Shown: piece by piece, positions 1-5,185 of the stretch
How the letters are laid out: each line of letters begins with the position of its first letter
Position numbering within the stretch: position 1 is the stretch's first letter
Made by a program: the position numbers and the translations under genes
The notes under the pieces: generated by a model
Databases searched by the model: none
What the model saw: the letters and a program-made list of their open reading frames with translations, nothing else
What the model was told of the DNA's origin: nothing
Origin: DATLCI01 sp046714215
GTDB lineage: Bacteria; Acidobacteriota; Terriglobia; Terriglobales; Acidobacteriaceae
Length of the DNA: 10,119 nucleotides
Direction of reading: 5' to 3'
NCBI GenBank assembly: GCA_046714215.1
Contig: JBKKBM010000088.1
Location: forward strand, 1 to 10,119

Positions 1-930
1 GGCGGGCGGCGGGGGGGGGGTTGGGGGGGCAAACTACCAGAGGTGGGCATCGTGTTTGGCGTGGGCGGTTTTTTCATTAAATATTCGCGCGACGCGGTGC
101 GCGAGGCAGACCTAGTGGGCGCGGACATCCTGCATGACGCAGGCTACAACCCCCTGGGCATGGTGACGTTCTTCCGCAAGCTGGAAGCCGAGCGCGGCGG
201 ACGGGGAGGAGAGTTCTTCCAGTCGCATCCTAATCCCGGCAATCGGGCGGACCTGGTGGCCAAGGAGATTGCCACGCTGGGCCGCAAGCAGTATGTGAGC
301 GACAGTTCGGAGTTCCGCAACATCAAGAGCAGAGTGGCGGGGCTGAGGCCGCTGACGGCGCAGGAGATCGCCGCGCAGAAGCAGGGCGGCGGCACGGGCG
401 GCACGGGCACCGGCACTATTACACGCAGCAGCGACATTACGCCCAGCAGCCAGTACACCAACCTGGAACACAATGCTTATACGATCCAGTATCCGTCGAA
501 CTGGGAGGCGTATGGCGACAAGAGTTCCACGGTGACGATCGCGCCCAAGGGCGGCATCGCGCAGAACGCGGTGGCCTATGGCGTGATCATCAGCGGCTTC
601 GAGCCGAAGCAGCGGCAAAATAACACGAGCCTGGATGATGCGACACAACAGTTGTTGCAGCAGATCCGCCAGTCGAATCCCGACCTACGGCAGGTGGGCA
701 ACGATGATGACTTCACCCTGAACGGCGCGGCGGCTAAATCTGTGGTGCTGGTGGGGACCTCGCCGCTGATGGACCGGAATAACCGGGCGGAGCGCGAGCG
801 CGATTGGCTGGTGGTGACTCGGGACCGCGGCGGCGACGTGATCTACTTCGTGTTCATCGCGCCGGAGACGGACTTCCAGAATCTTTATCCCACGTTCAAC
901 AAGATCTTGCGGAGCGTGCGTTTGCGGTAG
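1..930 (+). CDS. M48-family metallopeptidase-like protein with C-terminal PsbP-like domain (5' truncated by window edge)
   Basis: The reading frame is open to base 1 with no stop, so the N-terminus, including the expected HExxH zinc helix, lies outside the window. The GTG at 43 is probably internal. The first codons are Gly-rich, as in the linker M48 proteins have before the third zinc-ligand motif. That motif appears as SRDAVREAD (codons at 85-111). The family consensus is SRxxExxAD, so the zinc-binding Glu is Val here (GTG at 97-99). Typical M48 tail motifs follow: a GYNP segment and FFQSHPNPGNR. A Gly/Thr-rich linker (around 385-425) leads to a C-terminal domain of about 150 residues beginning YTIQYPSNW. 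It resembles PsbP/DUF1795-like domains found at the end of acidobacterial M48 proteins. M48 enzymes are usually membrane or periplasmic proteases in envelope quality control; activity is uncertain here because of the Val. No partner gene lies downstream. Confidence 0.8.
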   Translation, partial: GGRRGGGWGGKLPEVGIVFGVGGFFIKYSRDAVREADLVGADILHDAGYNPLGMVTFFRKLEAERGGRGGEFFQSHPNPGNRADLVAKEIATLGRKQYVSDSSEFRNIKSRVAGLRPLTAQEIAAQKQGGGTGGTGTGTITRSSDITPSSQYTNLEHNAYTIQYPSNWEAYGDKSSTVTIAPKGGIAQNAVAYGVIISGFEPKQRQNNTSLDDATQQLLQQIRQSNPDLRQVGNDDDFTLNGAAAKSVVLVGTSPLMDRNNRAERERDWLVVTRDRGGDVIYFVFIAPETDFQNLYPTFNKILRSVRLR

Positions 931-949
931 GCCAAGTAGCCACATTATG

Positions 950-978
950 TTGACACTGTGTGCCTACTGTGTTACCGT
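950..978 (+). promoter_or_regulatory. Toxin-antitoxin promoter with overlapping direct repeats (putative autoregulatory operator)
   Basis: A perfect -35 TTGACA (950-955) is separated by 17 bp from a weak -10 TACCGT (973-978), which ends 6 bp before the antitoxin ATG at 985. The spacer contains ACTGTGT twice (955-961 and 966-972), with starts 11 bp apart, so the copies lie on the same helix face. An inverted repeat GTTA-ccgt-TAAC (971-982) overlaps the -10. RHH antitoxins commonly bind short repeats in their own promoter, so repression by the antitoxin or the complex is a reasonable inference. Confidence 0.5.
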
Positions 979-984
979 TAACCT

Positions 985-1344
985 ATGGAGCAGAAAACCA
1001 AGGCATACGGCAGACAACGCAAGGCGATGGCAGGACGCACACGTGTAGTCGCGTATTTCGACGAAGAAGAGAAAGCGCGCGTCGAGCAGGCTGCGAAAGC
1101 GGAGCGGATGAGCGTCTCAAGTTATGTAGCATCGGCAGCGCTGCGGGCAACTGAGGCTCCTTCCCGATTTTCGGCTTCCCGCGGACGCTTTCAGTCTCTT
1201 CGCGCAATGCGAGGGATCGCAAAAGACGCATTTGAGGCTCTCGGTGGCGGTGAAGAATTCTTACGCCGCGAGAGAGCCGAGTTCAACGAGTCCATGGATA
1301 AGCGAAAAGCCACCATCATGCGCGAACTCCGGGCAAAGCGTTGA
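985..1344 (+). CDS. Ribbon-helix-helix (CopG/MobC-like) antitoxin of a PIN-toxin module
   Basis: This 119-residue basic protein has a ribbon-helix-helix-like core at about residues 18-53. The strand TRVVAYF is followed by the helix EEEKARVEQAAKAE, the turn MSVSS, and the helix YVASAALRA. This pattern is typical of CopG/MobC-type DNA-binding antitoxins. The C-terminal half (about 60-119) is charged and helical and probably wraps the toxin. ATG 985 follows the only good promoter, with no clear Shine-Dalgarno sequence, so the transcript may be almost leaderless. Its stop codon (TGA, 1342-1344) overlaps the TTG start of the PIN gene, which indicates translational coupling. The expected role is to bind and block the downstream nuclease and to repress its own promoter. 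The RHH assignment is by eye; a relaxosome accessory protein would look similar, but the PIN partner argues for an antitoxin. Confidence 0.75.
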   Translation: MEQKTKAYGRQRKAMAGRTRVVAYFDEEEKARVEQAAKAERMSVSSYVASAALRATEAPSRFSASRGRFQSLRAMRGIAKDAFEALGGGEEFLRRERAEFNESMDKRKATIMRELRAKR

Positions 1345-1772
1345 ATCGGGTTTATTTTGACGCCATGATCTTCATTTACCTGTGGGAGAACCACAGGCGC
1401 TTCGGCCCGCAGGTAGATGAGCTTCTCGACAGAATGGAAACGCGCGGAGATGTTCTTTGTACCAGCGTCTTTACTCTCGGGGAAGTCCTGGCGGGCGCGC
1501 TCAGGCAGGAGAACGAACCGCTGGTGGCGCGAGTGCGTTCCGGATTTCGGGATTCTGCGATCGAGGTACTCGACTTCCGCCAGCCCACAGCAGAGGTTTT
1601 CGCTGCCATTCGGGCATCGATGAAGGTGACGGCTGCGGACGCGATCCACTTGGCAACCGCCGCCGAGGCGGGAACGGACATTTTCATCACTAACGATGTT
1701 TCACTGATCGGGAAACAGGTGCCGGGAATCGGCGCGGTGGTGGGGCTCGATGGGGCTCTCGTTTCGCCTTAG
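1341..1772 (+). CDS. PIN-domain (VapC-like) ribonuclease toxin
   Basis: This 143-residue protein covers a full PIN domain. Candidate acidic metal-binding residues are D7 in VYFDAMIFIYLWE, E48 in TLGEVLAG, D100 in TAADAIHLATA, and D119 in FITNDVSLIG, so the active site appears complete. VapC-family toxins are Mg2+-dependent endoribonucleases that cut tRNA or rRNA and arrest growth until antitoxin is restored. The start is TTG at 1341, because the VYFD strand begins three codons later and TTG overlaps the antitoxin stop (TTGA). A weak start on a coupled toxin would keep its level below that of the antitoxin. The TAG stop (1770-1772) overlaps the TAA stop of convergent mglA. The RNA target cannot be predicted from the sequence. 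Confidence 0.85.
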   Translation: MNRVYFDAMIFIYLWENHRRFGPQVDELLDRMETRGDVLCTSVFTLGEVLAGALRQENEPLVARVRSGFRDSAIEVLDFRQPTAEVFAAIRASMKVTAADAIHLATAAEAGTDIFITNDVSLIGKQVPGIGAVVGLDGALVSP

Positions 1773-2353
1773 CCTTTTTTGAGCTCGACCAGGACCTGGC
1801 GAGCGACTTCCTTCAGCGTCTCAAAGACGCCGGTGCCGTTGAACGCCACGGCTTCGAATACCGGTTCATTCTTCTTCAGCAATTCCTTCTTGAGCGTGTC
1901 CACGGGCAGGACGTTGGGCAGGTCGCGCTTATTCAACTGGAGCACGTAGGGGATCTTGGCCAGGTCGTAGCCATGTTCTTTCAGGTTGTCCTGCAGGTTG
2001 TCGAGGGCTTCGAGGTTGGCATCCATGCGCTCTTCCTGGGAATCGGCGACGAAGACGACGCCATCGACGCCGCGGAGGATGAGTTTACGGCTGGCGTCGT
2101 AGAAGACCTGTCCGGGGACGGTATAGAGGTGAAAGCGGGTCTTGAAGCCGCGGACGGTGCCCAGGTCGAGGGGCAGGAAATCAAAGAAGAGGGTACGGTC
2201 GGTCTCGGTGGCAAGCGAGATCATCTTGCCCTTCTGCTTGTCACCGGTCTTATCGAAGATGACCTGCAGATTGGTGGTTTTGCCACCAAGGCCAGCGCCA
2301 TAGTAGACGATCTTGCAATTGATCTCACGGGCCGCGAAGTTGATGAAACTCAA
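1769..2353 (-). CDS. mglA: MglA-type Ras-like GTPase
   Basis: This 194-residue protein closely resembles myxobacterial MglA, which is about 195 residues. It has the P-loop GAGLGGKTT (19-27), the TETDRTLFFDFLPL switch region (49-62) with the arginine at position 53 needed for GTP hydrolysis, the MglA-type G3 motif TVPGQ (78-82) instead of DTAGQ, and NKRD (141-144) for guanine recognition. In Myxococcus, MglA sets cell polarity and drives motility together with its GAP MglB. Many non-gliding bacteria carry homologues of unclear role, so a polarity function here is inference. The start is TTG at 2353, preceded by a good Shine-Dalgarno GAGGA (2359-2363) 5 nt upstream; the N-terminus (MSFINFAAREINCKIVYYG) then aligns exactly with the family. 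No mglB (roadblock) gene lies alongside. It is convergent with the PIN toxin, with overlapping stop codons. Confidence 0.93.
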   Translation of the reverse strand: MSFINFAAREINCKIVYYGAGLGGKTTNLQVIFDKTGDKQKGKMISLATETDRTLFFDFLPLDLGTVRGFKTRFHLYTVPGQVFYDASRKLILRGVDGVVFVADSQEERMDANLEALDNLQDNLKEHGYDLAKIPYVLQLNKRDLPNVLPVDTLKKELLKKNEPVFEAVAFNGTGVFETLKEVARQVLVELKKG

Positions 2354-2561
2354 CGTCTTCCTCGATCGGTTTGCGGGAAAATGCCCAAGCGGGCGCGGCT
2401 TCGCGCAAAAGGGGGATTCCGAATCACAAATCTTTGCTTCTTTAGGAGTTATATCACAAGCGCTGAACTTACCATTTCAATGCTCCGCCATTGTACTTCG
2501 GCGGCCGTTTTCCCGTAAGGGAATCTCATTTCTCAGACATTACGAGAGTACCTCTCCCGCT
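2354..2561. promoter_or_regulatory. Non-coding gap upstream of mglA with candidate promoter and small hairpins
   Basis: This 208-bp stretch between vWA gene A and mglA (both minus strand) has no credible ORF. The best minus-strand -10 is TATAAC (2448-2453), which would give mglA a leader of roughly 90 nt; TTGAAA lies at 2475-2480, but its 21-bp spacing is too long for a normal sigma-70 promoter. Two short perfect stems could mark the 3' end of vWA gene A: GAGAG/CTCTC (2544-2556) and TTCCC/GGGAA (2510-2523). Neither is followed by a T-run, so I do not call a terminator. Confidence 0.3.
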
Positions 2562-3845
2562 TCACTGGCCGGCGGGCCGACGGGGCAATGGGTAGTAACC
2601 GTCGCGGGCATAGACCTTCAAGCCGGGACGCTTCACCCGGACTTCAATAGTGCGATAAGTGCTGGCTACGCTCGCCCGGGTGGTATAGCCGAGCGTGTAC
2701 TGATTACGGGCGACCTCGGTGAGCCGCGCATACGCGCCTTCAATGGCAGCCCGGGTGAACTCAGAAAAATGTTCGCCGCCGGTGGCGGAGACGTACTTAG
2801 GCAGCAGGTTGTTGGTGCCTTGTCCGGGAAAGCGGAGGCGGCCGAGTTTCTCGACGCCGGGGATGCCGGCCGAATCCACGCCGATGGTGTAGACGATGAT
2901 CTCGTTGGACAGCAGCAACTTCAACACTTCGGCGTAACTGGCGCTGGAGTCAAGTTCCTGGCCATCGCTGATGAGGAAGATGATGCGGCGGCGTGCCTTC
3001 TCGCGTTTGCTGAGGTCCTGGGCGGCGCGCAACATGGCATCATTCAAGGCGCGGGTCTCGCGGGTGGGCGTTTGTACGGTGCGGGCGGATGGCTCCGCGG
3101 GGCGTCCGTTGATGGTGGGGCCGCTATTCATGGGGCCTCCCACCACAGGCACGCCACCTTGGCGTCCAGGGCGCTTGGTGCGACGCAAGGCGGCGAGCAT
3201 CTGATCGTTCGCCACCTGAAAATCAGTGACCTGGCGGACCGTGTTGTCGTAGGTATAGAGGGCGACCTCGTCGAACTGGCTGAAGGCGCCGAGCATGCCC
3301 TGATAGGTCTCATTCACCCGCTTCATCGAGGTGGCGGAGATGCCCTGGTCAATGACCAGCGCGACCGAGAGCGGGAAGGGATCAGAGGTGAAGAGGCGAA
3401 GGTTCTGGGGTTCGCCATCTTCATAGACGGAGAAATCGCGACGCACCAGACCGTCTACGAGGCGTCCGTCGGAATCTTTCACGGTGACCGGGACGGTGAC
3501 AAAATTCACGTTGGAAACGATCTTGAACTCATTGAGGCCGTCGTCTTCCGCGGTGCGCGGACCATTGCGGGGCGGGGCGGGAACCACCTTCGTCGGGGGG
3601 GTGGGCGTGACAGCCGGTTCTGCGGGTTCATCTGCAGGGCGGCTGGGCTGAGGCGCCGGAGCGGGCTTGGTGCCGGCAGGAAAGGGCGTGGCGGGCACGG
3701 GCCGGGTGGCGCTGGGCGCGTCGGGAACCTTTTGTGTTTCTTTTTGTGGTTCTTTGGCTGGCTGGGCGGCGAGCGTGACTGCCGCCAACAGCAATGTGAA
3801 TGGCAAAAAATGAACAAAAAATGTATTTCCGCGCAACTTGGCCAT
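2562..3845 (-). CDS. vWA-domain secreted protein, acidobacterial TIGR03436-type, degenerate MIDAS (vWA gene A)
   Basis: This 427-residue protein starts with a basic n-region and a hydrophobic stretch ending LLAAVTLAAQ (about residues 12-28), a likely Sec signal peptide. A Pro/Ala-rich linker follows (about 30-95), then a conserved beta-rich segment (FVTVPVTVKDSDGRLVDGL...FSVYEDGE, about 115-145) and a vWA domain (about 158-390). The C-terminal signature (YTLGYTT...YRTIEVRVKRPGLKVYARDGYY) is shared with the two paralogues. The metal-ion-dependent adhesion site is incomplete: DxSxS reads DQGIS (166-170), the conserved Thr is replaced by Arg265, and only the Asp of LISDG (294) remains. A Gly/Pro-rich insertion (about 222-263) precedes the altered position. 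ATG 3845 has a weak AAAGGG upstream. It is transcribed divergently from vWA gene B. vWA domains bind proteins or matrix; the partner is unknown. Confidence 0.88.
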   Translation of the reverse strand: MAKLRGNTFFVHFLPFTLLLAAVTLAAQPAKEPQKETQKVPDAPSATRPVPATPFPAGTKPAPAPQPSRPADEPAEPAVTPTPPTKVVPAPPRNGPRTAEDDGLNEFKIVSNVNFVTVPVTVKDSDGRLVDGLVRRDFSVYEDGEPQNLRLFTSDPFPLSVALVIDQGISATSMKRVNETYQGMLGAFSQFDEVALYTYDNTVRQVTDFQVANDQMLAALRRTKRPGRQGGVPVVGGPMNSGPTINGRPAEPSARTVQTPTRETRALNDAMLRAAQDLSKREKARRRIIFLISDGQELDSSASYAEVLKLLLSNEIIVYTIGVDSAGIPGVEKLGRLRFPGQGTNNLLPKYVSATGGEHFSEFTRAAIEGAYARLTEVARNQYTLGYTTRASVASTYRTIEVRVKRPGLKVYARDGYYPLPRRPAGQ

Positions 3846-3931
3846 CCGTTCGCCCTTTAAACAGTATGTATCGGATTAGATGATTGCCGCGTCTAATAAA
3901 GGTTAAGATTAACAGAAAAAAGAAAGAGAAT
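3846..3931. promoter_or_regulatory. Divergent intergenic region between vWA genes A and B
   Basis: These 86 AT-rich bases separate two genes reading outward, so both promoters and any shared control should lie here or inside the gene ends. For the plus strand, a weak TTGCCG (3884-3889) lies 17 bp from GATTAA (3907-3912), and purine-rich AAAGAGA precedes the ATG at 3932. No clear consensus promoter or palindromic operator is visible in either direction. Confidence 0.35.
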
Positions 3932-4996
3932 ATGCCTACCGAACCGAACCGATTGACTGGCTTGTTGGGAGTGGCGCTGCTGACGATGATCACGGCGGCG
4001 GCCCAGATCTCGCCACCGCAAAGGCCGGGGGCCCAGAAACCGGAAGCGGCAGCCCAGAAGCCGGAAGGCCAAAAAGTCGAGTCTAAAGACGACCAGAAGG
4101 ACGACTTGGACACATTCAAAGTCGACGTGAACGTCGTCAATCTATTTTTCAACGCCAAAGACAGGCGCGGTGCGCTGCTGCCCGACCTGAAGAAGGAAGA
4201 TTTTGAAGTCTTTGAAGATGGGCAGAAACAGACGATCAAATTCTTTACCTCGGACACCAACCTGCCACTCACGCTGGGCCTGCTGATCGATACCAGTGGC
4301 AGCCAGGAGCGGGTGTTGCCGATGGAGCAGCAGATTGGATCCGACTTCCTGCGCGAGGTGATCCGCGAGAAGGACATGGCATTCGTGATGAACTTCGACG
4401 TGAACGTGGAACTAGTGCAGGATTTCACGTCGTCGACGCGCGAGCTACGCCGCGGGCTGGAGCGGGTGCGCATTAACACCGGGGGAGGCGGGGGCGGAGT
4501 GCCGGGATTAGGCGGCGGACCCATCCCCAACAGCAATCCGCGCACGACGGCTCTGTATGACGCCATCTACCTGGCGGGCCGGGAGAAGCTGGGACGCGAA
4601 GTGGGGCGCAAGGCGATGATCATCCTCACGGACGGCGAAGATTACGGCAGCCGGGTCAAGATCCAGGAAGCGATCGAAGCGGCGCAGAAGGCGGATGCCA
4701 TCTGTTACGTGCTGCTTATCGCCGACCGGGGCTTCTACGGTGACACCGGCTTTGGCGGCGATGGGCGGATGAAGAAAGTGGCGGAAGAGACCGGGGGCCG
4801 GATGATCGAAGTGGGAAATGACCAGAAGAAACTGAAAGAGGCCTTCGAGCAGATCAGCAGCGAGCTGCGCAGCCAATACAGCATCGGGTATACGCCCACC
4901 AACGCCAAGCGGGATGGCAGCTACCGGAAGGTGGAGATAAAGGCTAAAAACGCGAAAGTGCAGGCGCGCAAAGGATATTACGCGGGCAAAGACTAA
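3932..4996 (+). CDS. vWA-domain secreted protein, acidobacterial TIGR03436-type, intact MIDAS (vWA gene B)
   Basis: This 354-residue protein begins with a signal peptide (about residues 7-25, LLGVALLTMITAAAQ). A low-complexity linker follows in which AQKPE occurs twice, then the family's beta segment (VVNLFFNAKDRRGALLPDL...FEVFEDGQ, about 67-98) and a vWA domain (about 112-320). The metal site is complete: D120-T-S122-G-S124 (DTSGS), T206 in TTALYDAIY, and D234 in LTDGED. A Gly-rich loop (about 184-203) sits just before the conserved Thr. The C-terminal signature (LRSQYSIGYTP...YRKVEIKAKN...VQARKGYYAG) matches the paralogues. I chose ATG 3932 because it begins the signal peptide directly after the purine-rich AAAGAGA; an in-frame TTG at 3884 would add 16 basic residues. 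The protein is probably periplasmic or exported with metal-dependent ligand binding; the ligand is unknown. Confidence 0.9.
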   Translation: MPTEPNRLTGLLGVALLTMITAAAQISPPQRPGAQKPEAAAQKPEGQKVESKDDQKDDLDTFKVDVNVVNLFFNAKDRRGALLPDLKKEDFEVFEDGQKQTIKFFTSDTNLPLTLGLLIDTSGSQERVLPMEQQIGSDFLREVIREKDMAFVMNFDVNVELVQDFTSSTRELRRGLERVRINTGGGGGGVPGLGGGPIPNSNPRTTALYDAIYLAGREKLGREVGRKAMIILTDGEDYGSRVKIQEAIEAAQKADAICYVLLIADRGFYGDTGFGGDGRMKKVAEETGGRMIEVGNDQKKLKEAFEQISSELRSQYSIGYTPTNAKRDGSYRKVEIKAKNAKVQARKGYYAGKD

Positions 4997-5020
4997 CGGC
5001 TGTCCAGTTTTTGTTCCCCA

Positions 5021-5107
5021 GGGCTAAAGCCCGAAGCTGTTCCCGTACTTACGCATGGCTAAAGCCATGCTCTTACACCGGAAACCTACGCATAGCTGAA
5101 GCCCTGC
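5021..5107. repeat. Three diverged tandem palindromic units (GGCTAAAGCC core)
   Basis: Three units lie 35 and 37 bp apart when aligned on the core. Unit 1 is GGGCTAAAGCCC (5021-5032). Unit 2 is GCATGGC-TAAA-GCCATGC (5053-5070), a perfect 7-bp stem with a 4-nt loop. Unit 3 is GCATAGC-TGAA-GCCCTGC (5090-5107), the same fold with two central mismatches. Units 2 and 3 share the preceding TACGCAT and similar following sequence. This resembles REP/BIME-type intergenic elements; I associate this core with acidobacterial genomes from memory only. It lies between the 3' ends of convergent genes, where such elements are commonly found. Confidence 0.7.
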
Positions 5108-5125
5108 TTTCCCACCGAAAATCGG

Positions 5126-5151
5126 GCCGGAAAGCGCGTCGCGCTTACGGC
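5126..5151. repeat. GC-rich imperfect inverted repeat
   Basis: AAGCGCG-T-CGCGCTT (5132-5146) is a perfect inverted repeat around one central base, flanked by an outer GCCG (5126-5129) and CGGC (5148-5151) that extend the stem across two unpaired bases on one side and one on the other. It lies 18 bp after the palindromic array, between convergent genes. It could help end transcription from either side, but no T-tract follows. Confidence 0.5.
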
Positions 5152-5164
5152 TACTCCTCAGGCA

Positions 5165-5185
5165 GGAGCTAGGGGAGGGAGCTAG
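5165..5185. repeat. Short direct repeat GGAGCTAG
   Basis: GGAGCTAG occurs at 5165-5172 and again at 5178-5185, 13 bp apart. The second copy includes the minus-strand stop codon (5182-5184) of the cNMP-binding gene. It could be a small slippage duplication or a target-site-like footprint; nothing identifies a mobile element. Confidence 0.4.

Noticed and set aside
2313..3860. 515-codon plus-strand open frame opposite vWA gene A and part of mglA
   Set aside because: It is antisense to two well-supported genes with clear domains, spans their boundary and gap, and has no family motif; it is a product of high GC content.
3884..3931. TTG start extending vWA gene B by 16 residues
   Set aside because: The extension is a run of basic residues before a normal signal peptide, and ATG 3932 has a purine-rich site directly upstream.
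3628..4566. 312-codon minus-strand open frame across the vWA A/B divergent region
   Set aside because: It runs through the signal peptide of one gene and the vWA domain of the other, with Ser/Arg/Pro-rich translation typical of a shadow frame.
5021..5151. Possible CRISPR array
   Set aside because: The units are palindromic cores with diverged flanks and no unique spacers of constant length, and no cas genes are present.
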